NCBI GenBank assembly: GCA_024743175.1
Contig: JANSXA010000002.1
Location: 496,001 to 560,000, forward strand
Length of the DNA stretch: 64,000 nucleotides
Direction of reading: 5' to 3'
Origin: Pseudomonadaceae bacterium
Lineage (GTDB): Bacteria; Pseudomonadota; Gammaproteobacteria; Pseudomonadales; Azotimanducaceae
Part shown: positions 38,413 to 45,407 of the stretch, piece after piece
Position numbering within the stretch: position 1 is the first letter of the stretch
Layout: every line of letters begins with the position of its first letter
The notes under the pieces: generated by a model
Database searches by the model: none
What the model saw: the letters and a program-made list of their open reading frames with translations, nothing else
What the model was told of the DNA's origin: nothing
Position numbers and translations under genes: made by a program

Positions 38413-39150
38413 ATGGCACTTGTTACCCGTCGCGACCAGGATGGCCTGGCTATCATCAGTCTTAATCGACCCGATACACTTAATGCCCTGAGCCCGAATA
38501 TGTTTGTTGAGCTGAGGCAACATGTGGATAACATAGCTGCAGACACAGACAATATCGGCTGTGTCATTCTGCGCGGCGAAGGCAGATCTTTTTCCGCCGG
38601 CAACGACCTTAAAGCCATTCAGGCTGGCGAGCGAGCGCCCAGCGCCCACTTTCAGGCGGAAACCCTCGATGCCATTGAACAACTGCCACAGCCGGTCATC
38701 GCTGCTGTGCAGGGGCACTGCTACACCGGCTCTCTGGAACTGGCCATATCCTGTGATCTGATGATCGCCGGTGACTCGGCAAAGTTTGCTGACACCCACG
38801 GCAAGTGGGGTATGTCTCCGACCTGGGGCATGAGTCAGCGGCTGCCCCGACGCATTGGCCTGCTGGCCGCAAAAGAAATGATGTTTTCCGGCCGTGTGAT
38901 AGGCGGAGAAGAAGCCGCAAATCTGGGACTGGCCAACCGCTGCGTGCCTGACGATGAACTCCTGGATGCTGCCATTGAAATGGCGCAATCGTTCCTGGCC
39001 AACTCCTGGTTCACTTTGCGTACCGATAAAATGCTGGTCAACGGTGGACTGCAGCATACGCTGGCAGATGGCCTTGCATTTGAACGTGAGAACAGCCCCG
39101 GCGCTGGTCCTGATATGGCTGAACGCCTGGCTGGATTCAGCAAAAAATAG
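38413..39150 (+). CDS. Enoyl-CoA hydratase-family protein
   Basis: 245 residues from ATG 38413 with GAGGAC nearby. Crotonase blocks are LNRPDTLNALSPNMF, RGEGRSFSAGNDLKAI (oxyanion hole), and TGSLELAISCDLMIAG with the second oxyanion residue. WGMSQRLPRRIG is also present. It hydrates or isomerises enoyl-CoA thioesters. It converges with the LexA-controlled gene with no gap between the stop codons. Confidence 0.88.
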   Translation: MALVTRRDQDGLAIISLNRPDTLNALSPNMFVELRQHVDNIAADTDNIGCVILRGEGRSFSAGNDLKAIQAGERAPSAHFQAETLDAIEQLPQPVIAAVQGHCYTGSLELAISCDLMIAGDSAKFADTHGKWGMSPTWGMSQRLPRRIGLLAAKEMMFSGRVIGGEEAANLGLANRCVPDDELLDAAIEMAQSFLANSWFTLRTDKMLVNGGLQHTLADGLAFERENSPGAGPDMAERLAGFSKK

Positions 39151-39456
39151 TCAGACCAGGCGGACATTCCAGTCCGCCACGGCATATACACCCGCCTGAG
39201 TTAAACAGCCCTGCACGTGGCGCCCTTGCGCAACATCGCGCCATTCAATGTGGGTCTCCCCCTGATGCCCTACCCGACAGACCTGCAGGCGCACGGGCTT
39301 GCCTAAGCGACGCGCCTGTCCGCGATCTATAAAGCCCAGCCATTGCTGATACGAATAGGTGCCGTCACGGCGTAATACCCCAACGGTTTCACCGCGGGTA
39401 GAAGCATGGAGCTCTATGAGTCGCTTGTTAAGGTAGCGGGCCAGGACAATCTGCAT
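39151..39456 (-). CDS. 101-aa protein of unknown function downstream of a LexA box
   Basis: 101 residues, basic (many Arg), with two strand-like blocks (ETVGVLRRDGTYSYQQWLGF and HIEWRDVAQGRHVQG). No recognised domain, no membrane segment, one pair of cysteines (VCRVG and GCLT). The ATG has no ribosome site; instead a near-perfect LexA operator ends one base before it and lies inside a likely sigma70 promoter, so translation may be leaderless. No alternative ATG, GTG or TTG exists in frame upstream to the nearest stop (TAA). The clpP paralogue ends 51 bases upstream. Confidence 0.7.
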   Translation of the reverse strand: MQIVLARYLNKRLIELHASTRGETVGVLRRDGTYSYQQWLGFIDRGQARRLGKPVRLQVCRVGHQGETHIEWRDVAQGRHVQGCLTQAGVYAVADWNVRLV

Positions 39457-39457
39457 A

Positions 39458-39473
39458 CTGTATATTTGTACAG
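39458..39473 (-). promoter_or_regulatory. LexA (SOS) box
   Basis: On the minus strand CTGTACAAATATACAG is CTG-N10-CAG with AT-rich middle, very close to the E. coli consensus CTGTATATATATACAG. It ends one base before the ATG of the 101-aa gene and overlaps its predicted -10 element, the ideal place for repression. A LexA homologue is assumed in the genome, none is in this window. Confidence 0.75.
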
Positions 39474-39494
39474 CATTACAAATTGTCCCGTCAA
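39465..39494 (-). promoter_or_regulatory. Predicted sigma70 promoter inside the LexA box
   Basis: The -35 element TTGACG (39494-39489) is followed after 18 bases by TACAAA (39470-39465). Transcription would start within about one base of the ATG at 39456, implying a leaderless transcript. Positions were read by eye and no transcription data support them. Confidence 0.45.
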
Positions 39495-39507
39495 CAAACG
39501 TGTTGAA

Positions 39508-40098
39508 TTATGGTAGTTCGCCGATGCCGCTGATGACCTTACCCACCAGCCCATACTCGATGGACTCTTCAGCACTCATCCAATAATCGCGATCGGTATC
39601 AGCGGTGACACGATCAAGCGGCTGCCCGGTTTGCTCGGCAATGATGCCGTTGATCCGTGCGCGGGTTTTCACAATTTCGCGCGCATGGATTTCAATATCT
39701 GAGGCGTCACCACCAAAGCCACCCGCAGGCTGATGAATCAGAAACCGGGTATTAGGCAGGCAGAAACGGTTCTCTCGCGCCGGGGCCAGATAGATATGTG
39801 TGGCAATGCTGCCCACCCAGCCGGTACCAATGGTGTACACCACAGGTTTGATATAGCGGATCATGTCAAAAATGGTGTCGCCGGATTCCACATGGCCGCC
39901 CGGTGAACTGATATACAGATAAATCGGCTCATCCGATTCATACGCCAGGCTCAGCAGCTTTTCAGCGGTACGCCGGGAAACGTCCTGATTGACCTCACCG
40001 AACAACGTCAGCGTGCGATGCTTGAGGAGTGAGGACTCCAGAGGGTTTAAGTTTTTGGCGACATCGGCCAGCTCTTGTTCGCCATCCAATGTGGTCAT
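39508..40098 (-). CDS. ATP-dependent Clp protease proteolytic subunit (second-type ClpP)
   Basis: 196 residues. The catalytic triad is Ser97 (WVGSIATH), His122 (FLIHQPAGG) and Asp167 (ADTDRDYWMS). Standard ClpP has GQAASMG at the serine and DTERDRF at the aspartate, so this is the divergent paralogue known from Pseudomonas and Shewanella, not the housekeeping subunit beside clpX. No clpX or tig is nearby. The oxyanion segment YISSPGG is intact. It would form heptameric rings with a Clp ATPase. Confidence 0.88.
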   Translation of the reverse strand: MTTLDGEQELADVAKNLNPLESSLLKHRTLTLFGEVNQDVSRRTAEKLLSLAYESDEPIYLYISSPGGHVESGDTIFDMIRYIKPVVYTIGTGWVGSIATHIYLAPARENRFCLPNTRFLIHQPAGGFGGDASDIEIHAREIVKTRARINGIIAEQTGQPLDRVTADTDRDYWMSAEESIEYGLVGKVISGIGELP

Positions 40099-40199
40099 GG
40101 GCGTACTCCGTGTTCAAGTGGTAGTGTTTTTTAGACTCATAGTGTAGCTTCATTCGAAGCTAATTGGATTGATAATTGGGGCAACAAAAGGGGATTTCA

Positions 40200-41126
40200 A
40201 TGCCACTCGCACCGGAATATGCAGCCATGTTTGAACAACTGGCAGAACAACCACCCGCACCGGGACTGTGGGAAATGACGCCTGAACAAGGCCGGGAAAT
40301 GTACCGCGCCATGCGGCCATTAAATCCTGAGTTGCCGATCCACAAAATTGAAGACCAGGTCATTCACGGCTCTCTCGGAGAAATCCCGATTCGTATCTAC
40401 ACACCAGCCGGTGAGGGACCGTTTGGCGTGCTGATGAATTTTCATGGTGGTGGATGGGTGATTGGCGATCTTGATACTGCAGATGCCGTTTGCCGCGAAC
40501 TGGCGACCCTGGCAGAGGTTGTTGTTGTCTCCGTAGACTATCGCATGGCACCCGAGGCACCTTACCCGGCTGCGGTTCACGACGCCTATGATGCAACAGT
40601 CTGGGCGGCGAACAACATGCATGAACTGAACGGTAACGGCAAAATCGGTCTGACCGGAGAAAGTGCAGGCGGCAATCTATCCGCTGTTGTTGCATTAAAA
40701 GCCCGCGACGAACACGGGCCACAAATCGCCTTTCAATGCCTGCTCTATCCCGTGGTCGATTGTGACCTCACGCGCCCGTCCTATTCAGCAAACGGTGAAG
40801 GCTACCTGCTGGAAACAAAAACCATGCAGTGGTTCTGGGACACCTACTGCCCGGATCCCGCCCAGCGCAAAGAGGCAGATGCTTCACCTCTGCTGGCGAC
40901 GGACCTGTCCAACCTGCCGCCTGCGCTGGTTGTGACTGCAGAATTTGATCCACTGCGCGATGAAGGTGAGGCGTATGCTGACGCGCTGAAAGCTGCCGGC
41001 AATCAGGTCACGGCTGTACGCTATGACGGCATGGTGCATGATTTCATGGCCACTGCCGCGTTATTTGAAAGCTCACGCAAAGGCCTGCTCGAAACCGTAA
41101 GCGCACTTAAGGCGGCTTTGAACTGA
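40200..41126 (+). CDS. Alpha/beta hydrolase of the hormone-sensitive lipase family
   Basis: 308 residues from ATG 40200 with AAAAGGGGATTTCA upstream; TTG 40176 is less likely. HSL signatures: the oxyanion-hole motif FHGGGWV, the nucleophile motif GESAGGN, and the Asp (EFDPLRDEG) and His (VHDFM). It hydrolyses short-chain esters. Its stop overlaps the YciI start (TGATG), so it starts a three-gene operon. Confidence 0.92.
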   Translation: MPLAPEYAAMFEQLAEQPPAPGLWEMTPEQGREMYRAMRPLNPELPIHKIEDQVIHGSLGEIPIRIYTPAGEGPFGVLMNFHGGGWVIGDLDTADAVCRELATLAEVVVVSVDYRMAPEAPYPAAVHDAYDATVWAANNMHELNGNGKIGLTGESAGGNLSAVVALKARDEHGPQIAFQCLLYPVVDCDLTRPSYSANGEGYLLETKTMQWFWDTYCPDPAQRKEADASPLLATDLSNLPPALVVTAEFDPLRDEGEAYADALKAAGNQVTAVRYDGMVHDFMATAALFESSRKGLLETVSALKAALN

Positions 41127-41401
41127 TGCTCTACGTCCTTGTATGTGAAGACAAACCCAACAGTGAATCCCTGCGCAAAGCTGTGCGTGAAGACCATCTG
41201 GCTTTCCTTAAAAATTATGATGTGCGCTTTGCCGGACCCATGCTGGGTGACGACGAAACGACAATGGTGGGATCCATCATTGTTATCAACGTCGACAACC
41301 TCGAAGCTGCACAGGCTTTTGCCGCCGCAGACCCCTATGCAGCAGCAGGTCTGTTTACCCACGTTACGCTGCGCGCGTTTAAACAGGTGATCGGCGCATG
41401 A
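41126..41401 (+). CDS. YciI-family protein
   Basis: 91 residues, the YciI ferredoxin-like fold, with REDHLAFLKNYD (the conserved His) and the FAGPMLGDDE segment. ATG overlaps the esterase stop and its own stop overlaps the SDR start (ATGA), so three genes are coupled. YciI proteins bind small acidic ligands or act as hydrolases. The role is unknown. Confidence 0.85.
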   Translation: MLYVLVCEDKPNSESLRKAVREDHLAFLKNYDVRFAGPMLGDDETTMVGSIIVINVDNLEAAQAFAAADPYAAAGLFTHVTLRAFKQVIGA

Positions 41402-42117
41402 CAAAAACTGCTGTGGTTCTGGGTGTCGGCCCTGTTAACGGCCTTGGGGGTCAACTTTGTCTGCGCCTGGCTCAGCACGGCCTGCATGTGATTGTTGCGG
41501 GTCGTACGCAAACAAGCCTGGACGCTATCGTCACGGCCATCGGCGAAGCTGGCGGTGCAGCCACCGCGGTGGTTGCAGATGCCACAATCGAAGCTGACGT
41601 GAACAGACTGTTCGAAACTGCTGGCGCGGATCTGGATCTTGCAATCTACAATGCGGGCAACAATACACCGGGACGCATTGTCGACATGGAAGCCAGCTAC
41701 TTTGAGAACAGCTGGCGGGTCTGCTGCTTCGGCGGGTTTCTGTTCGGCAAAGCAGCAACCCAACAATTCCTGAAAGGTGATGGCGGCACCCTGCTCTTTA
41801 CCGGTGCCAGCGCTTCGCTGCGCGGCCGCGCGAACTTTGGCGCGTTCAATTCATCCAAAGGCGCACTGCGAAACCTCGCTCAGGCGATGGCCAAAGAGTA
41901 TGGTGCCGAAGGCGTTCACGTCGGTCATATTGTGGTCGACGGACCCATCGGTGGCGACAAAATCATCAACGCTTTTCCGGAGTACGCCGAACGTTTAGGT
42001 GAAGCTGGCATGATCGATATCAACGGTATCGTTGACGGCTTCATGTATCTGTATCAACAGCCGCGACGGGCCTGGACATTCGAACTCGACGTGCGCACGT
42101 CGGTAGAAAAATGGTGA
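41398..42117 (+). CDS. SDR-family oxidoreductase with Phe in place of the catalytic Tyr
   Basis: 239 residues. The nucleotide site is unusual (GVGPVNGLGGQLCLRLAQHG, instead of TGxxxGxG). The Asn-Ala-Gly motif is YNAGN and the Ser is in FTGASAS. Where the catalytic YxxxK is expected, the sequence is FNSSK, so Lys is kept and Tyr replaced by Phe. I recall other SDRs with F-x-x-x-K here, so the change may be a subfamily trait. The start overlaps the YciI stop. It is followed by a hairpin. Confidence 0.85.
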   Translation: MTKTAVVLGVGPVNGLGGQLCLRLAQHGLHVIVAGRTQTSLDAIVTAIGEAGGAATAVVADATIEADVNRLFETAGADLDLAIYNAGNNTPGRIVDMEASYFENSWRVCCFGGFLFGKAATQQFLKGDGGTLLFTGASASLRGRANFGAFNSSKGALRNLAQAMAKEYGAEGVHVGHIVVDGPIGGDKIINAFPEYAERLGEAGMIDINGIVDGFMYLYQQPRRAWTFELDVRTSVEKW

Positions 42118-42130
42118 AACGGAGAGTTTT

Positions 42131-42155
42131 TGTGAGGCCCCGATGGGACCTCACA
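42131..42155. terminator. Hairpin between convergent SDR and MaoC genes
   Basis: TGTGAGG (42131-42137), one mismatch, CCC, GAT loop, GGG, one mismatch, CCTCACA (42149-42155): a 10-bp stem with a single internal mismatch. No T-run follows on the plus strand, so it may be a Rho-type or protective hairpin. Confidence 0.4.
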
Positions 42156-42169
42156 ACTATCGGTGCTAT

Positions 42170-42577
42170 CTAATCAACCCGTGCCTGGGCGTAGCCTGAC
42201 AATACTTTTACACCGTCCTGATTAACTGTTTCGACATTCAGGTTAACCAGACCATCTTCGATGCTTTCTACCGTCGCGGTAGAATTCAGCGTATCACCCG
42301 GCCAGACCTGGCTGGTAAAACGCACACCATACTTGGTCAGACGGCCGTCCCCGACATAGTTGGTCAGCATCGCGCCGGTCATGCCCATGGTTAACATGCC
42401 ATGTGCAAACACAGAGGGATATTTGGCTACCTCAGTGGTAAACACTTCATCTGTGTGGAGCGGATTGTAGTCACCTGATGCACCTGCGTACTGGACAATC
42501 TGGGTGCGTTTAAGATCTTCAACCAGACACTCAGTGTAGGTATCACCTACGTTCAAATCTGCTGCTTTTAACGCCAT
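42170..42577 (-). CDS. MaoC-family dehydratase (short hot-dog)
   Basis: 135 residues, single hot-dog fold with YAGASGDYNPLHTDE and the segment VFAHGMLTMGMTG: the Asp-His dyad typical of R-specific enoyl-CoA hydratases. It lies 8 bases after the stop of the partner MaoC-type gene. The two subunits probably make a heterodimer in the manner of the mycobacterial HadAB type. Confidence 0.9.
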   Translation of the reverse strand: MALKAADLNVGDTYTECLVEDLKRTQIVQYAGASGDYNPLHTDEVFTTEVAKYPSVFAHGMLTMGMTGAMLTNYVGDGRLTKYGVRFTSQVWPGDTLNSTATVESIEDGLVNLNVETVNQDGVKVLSGYAQARVD

Positions 42578-42585
42578 GTTACCTC

Positions 42586-43080
42586 CTATTGATCCACTGG
42601 CCGTTCGGTGCGAACACCAACGCCGCGGGCTGTGATGACTAATTCTCCGTTCTGATCACGATATTCAGTGACCGTTTCAGAGAACACCAGCTTGCCGGAT
42701 CGTTTACCTTCTTTCTCCCAGGTTTTGCCGGGCAGGTTGGTTGCCGTCAGGACGTCACCGGGCTTGAGATGACGGTGGTATTCAAAATGCTGTTCGGCAT
42801 GCAAACCGCCGCCACCGCCGCCGCCGCCGCCGGAAGATTCTTTTTTAATGCCGGTGGGCGAACCGCCGGAGCCAAACCAGGGCTGACCGATTTTCGGTCT
42901 GAGAAAGTAATCAGGGTCAAATTGAGCGCTGGCCTGCGCAAAAGTTGGTGGTGCTATCACGGTGCCGGGCTCGGTACCTTTCGCGTAATCAGCGTCGTAG
43001 TAAATCTGGTTATCATCACCCACAGAACGCGCAAACATCATGATGTGGCTCGCTTCTACGGGAAACCTGTCAACAGCCAT
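42586..43080 (-). CDS. FAS1-like/MaoC-type dehydratase partner with a nine-glycine run
   Basis: 164 residues with the hot-dog segment FARSVGDDNQIYYDADYA and a conserved C-terminal part GLHAEQHFEYHRHLKPGDVL. Between them is a tract of nine consecutive glycines (about residues 84-92) encoded by nearly pure GGC/GGT repeats. Glycine-rich linkers at this place may be a family trait, but a run of nine is also prone to slippage. It pairs with the 135-aa hydratase, and the CDS begins upstream on the same strand. Confidence 0.88.
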   Translation of the reverse strand: MAVDRFPVEASHIMMFARSVGDDNQIYYDADYAKGTEPGTVIAPPTFAQASAQFDPDYFLRPKIGQPWFGSGGSPTGIKKESSGGGGGGGGGLHAEQHFEYHRHLKPGDVLTATNLPGKTWEKEGKRSGKLVFSETVTEYRDQNGELVITARGVGVRTERPVDQ

Positions 43081-43152
43081 AAGCCTCTCCCTTACGTTGA
43101 AAAATCAAGGGGACCGAGTATCTAATAGGCGGTGGCTGAGCGCCAGTGTGAA

Positions 43153-43929
43153 TTAGCGGCCTTTGAAATCCGGGTCGCGCTTTTCCAGAAAGGCGTTGAT
43201 GCCTTCAACTTTGTCTTCTGTCTGCACCAGTGCGCCCTGGGCATATTTTTCAAACATCAGAGCACCGGCCAGACTGGCTTCCATGCCAAAATGCACCATG
43301 GCTTTCATCGTACGCGGTACAAACGGCGCAAAGCCGGCCAGGTGATCTGCCATGCGACGTACTTCCGCCAGCAACTCATCAGACTCAACCAGGCGAGTGA
43401 CTAAGCCCATGGCCAGTGCACGCTCAGCGCCAATGGGCTCACCCATCAGCAGCATCTCCATACCCCAGCCGCGCCCGACAATACGCGGTAGCCGTGCAGT
43501 CGCCCCGCCGCCCGGGATAATACCGAGCTTACCTTCAGGTGTGGCAAAGCGAGACTGCGGTGTCGCAACACGCAGATCACAGCCTAACGCCACTTCCAAC
43601 CCACCACCCATACAGATGCCATCAATGGCGGCAATGGTTGGTTTCGGCGTGCGCTCCAGCTTATCAGCGAGACCCTGCACAATAGGTTCCAGGGCCTTCT
43701 TGAAATCTCTGTGGATCACTTCGGAAAGATCAGAACCGGCGGCAAACGCTTTGCCACCCGCACCGGTAATCGCGATCACGCGCACCGCATCATCATCCGC
43801 TGCAGCGTCAACCGACGTGTGCAGATCGTCCAGGGTTGCCAGGGAAATCGCATTATGTTTTTCGGCACGATTGATCGTGATCAGCGCCAGCGGGCCCTGC
43901 ACGTCATATAGGACATTCTCGAGTTGCAT
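43153..43929 (-). CDS. Enoyl-CoA hydratase
   Basis: 258 residues. Blocks are TINRAEKHNAISLATL, GAGGKAFAAGSDLSEV, GICMGGGLEVALGCDLRVA (with the first catalytic-site Glu) and PEGKLGIIPGGGATARLPRIVG (second Glu region). It hydrates trans-2-enoyl-CoA. It lies downstream of the AsmA-like gene (24-base gap) and upstream of the MaoC pair, so it may share in a minus-strand transcript. Confidence 0.9.
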   Translation of the reverse strand: MQLENVLYDVQGPLALITINRAEKHNAISLATLDDLHTSVDAAADDDAVRVIAITGAGGKAFAAGSDLSEVIHRDFKKALEPIVQGLADKLERTPKPTIAAIDGICMGGGLEVALGCDLRVATPQSRFATPEGKLGIIPGGGATARLPRIVGRGWGMEMLLMGEPIGAERALAMGLVTRLVESDELLAEVRRMADHLAGFAPFVPRTMKAMVHFGMEASLAGALMFEKYAQGALVQTEDKVEGINAFLEKRDPDFKGR

Positions 43930-43953
43930 TTTTCTTCTACGGGGCGTGAAAGG

Positions 43954-44700
43954 TTACTTGCTCAGGCTGTCAGTCAGACTCTTCAAACCGCTGCCAATTT
44001 TATCGCGTACTCGCTGCTCGATATTCTGCTTCACACCATCGATATCCAGGCCCTGCTTCACCGCTTCATTGGTGATTGATGCGGTCAGGGGTTTGAGTAT
44101 CTGCTGAGCCAGTTCCACGCCGGTAACGCCGTTGCTCTTGCGGCCTATATCCTGCAATCGGATATCTGGAATCGCTAACGCCAGTTGCCCGACAACATCT
44201 GAATCCAATGCAGCCCGGGTATTGGTGAAGCTGAATTTATCAATAATGAACTTCGGTCCAGGCGCAGAATCCGACGTTTCGGTGGTCGCCTGTGCATCAC
44301 TCCCGTTTGCAGCGTCCAGATTAGCCAGCAGCTGTTGAAAGTTGGTCCGCTGACCTTTTGCAATAGCAGTGATATCAGCGCCGTCTATGACAACTTCTTT
44401 CATCACCACAAGGGTATCGCTGATCTGGCTGGTATCCAGTACCACTTTGACTTGATCAACCTGCATCATGTCAGCACCGGCAAAGCCCTCTGGATTACCC
44501 AACCGGAAGCCATTAACAGCCGCCGAACCTTCGGTGATGGCCAGTTCTACATCATCAACCTCGACCTCAACACCCAGGAACTGCGGACCAAATCTCTCAA
44601 TCCCACTTTTCACCAGGCTGCCGGAGTTAAATGCCACGTAAGCGACCGCGCCGCCAATCAGAAGTAGCAGCACAACAACGATCCAAGCAAACGTTTTCAT
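43954..44700 (-). CDS. AsmA-like envelope protein
   Basis: 248 residues with one N-terminal membrane helix (FAWIVVVLLLLIGGAVAYVAF) and a periplasmic part containing beta-strand repeats (GVEVEVDDVELAITEGSAAVNGFRLGNP, VIDGADITAI) that resemble AsmA-superfamily bridge proteins, although much shorter. Linker (about 135-150) is Ser/Thr/Ala-rich. It is third in a minus-strand group after OmpA-like and DUF2959 genes, 18 bases from the latter. A role in membrane lipid or envelope homeostasis is plausible but not proven. Confidence 0.75.
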   Translation of the reverse strand: MKTFAWIVVVLLLLIGGAVAYVAFNSGSLVKSGIERFGPQFLGVEVEVDDVELAITEGSAAVNGFRLGNPEGFAGADMMQVDQVKVVLDTSQISDTLVVMKEVVIDGADITAIAKGQRTNFQQLLANLDAANGSDAQATTETSDSAPGPKFIIDKFSFTNTRAALDSDVVGQLALAIPDIRLQDIGRKSNGVTGVELAQQILKPLTASITNEAVKQGLDIDGVKQNIEQRVRDKIGSGLKSLTDSLSK

Positions 44701-44718
44701 ATCACCTTCCCGGCTGGC

Positions 44719-45363
44719 TTAACTGTTTTCCATTGTATTGATAAAACTCTGCGCTTCGGCAATAGAGGCTTCCATATCGCGAATCAGGCGTCCAACGTCT
44801 GATTCAATCCCACCAAGCTCACCCTGCAGAGAGGCAACCGCCTGGGCATTGAGATTGTGCTTCAGATAAAGAACGTGATCTCGGAAAGAAGTCAGCACTG
44901 GCTCCATCCGGGACTCCGCACGGCGCATGGCTTTCACCAGATTGGATGAGCGGCGTTTGGACATCCGCAATTGATCCGCACTGCGACTGCGCAGGGAAGC
45001 ATTAGAGATCTGCTCTAACTCTTCCTCCCATTCTTCAAACAGATCTTCAGCAACATCTTCAACCGAGTCGATGCGATCAGAAACAGTCTCAGCTTTGTCT
45101 TCTGCATCCTCAAACGCATCGTTGAGACGGTTATATACCGACTTCAGCTGCGATTCGGGTACACCAACAACAGCTTCAAACTGCTCCAGAGCGCTTTTGA
45201 ACTCTTCTTTGGCATCTTCCTGGGCTTCCATTGCGTCTTCCACACGGTCGACCAGAATATCGTTTTTGAGATTGCCAAACTTCTCTTGCACGCCATAGTA
45301 GGCGCTTTCACAAGCGCCTACCAATAGCACAGTGCAGCTGAGAATAAGAACGCGTTGCATCAT
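44719..45363 (-). CDS. DUF2959 lipoprotein
   Basis: 214 residues with a lipobox LVGAC (Cys18), so it is an outer- or inner-membrane-anchored lipoprotein. The rest is a highly charged, Glu/Asp-rich helical coiled coil (residues 40-150, EDAKEEFKSALEQFEAVVG). Two possible Met codons start the ORF; the second may be used. It lies 44 bases downstream of the OmpA-like gene and 18 bases before the AsmA-like gene, so an envelope operon is likely. Confidence 0.85.
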   Translation of the reverse strand: MMQRVLILSCTVLLVGACESAYYGVQEKFGNLKNDILVDRVEDAMEAQEDAKEEFKSALEQFEAVVGVPESQLKSVYNRLNDAFEDAEDKAETVSDRIDSVEDVAEDLFEEWEEELEQISNASLRSRSADQLRMSKRRSSNLVKAMRRAESRMEPVLTSFRDHVLYLKHNLNAQAVASLQGELGGIESDVGRLIRDMEASIAEAQSFINTMENS

Positions 45364-45407
45364 TTCCTCAGACTCCTTTCTCCTCAGGCTCCTTTCGGGG
45401 TTCGCCT

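Noticed and set aside
35804-43929. Acyl-CoA dehydrogenases, crotonases and MaoC genes as a single novel pathway
   Set aside because: They lie on both strands in separate transcripts with common families, which fits ordinary lipid catabolism.
43352-44107. 251-aa plus-strand ORF opposite the enoyl-CoA hydratase
   Set aside because: Low-complexity Pro/Arg/Ser content, no family match, and it covers two well-supported minus-strand genes.
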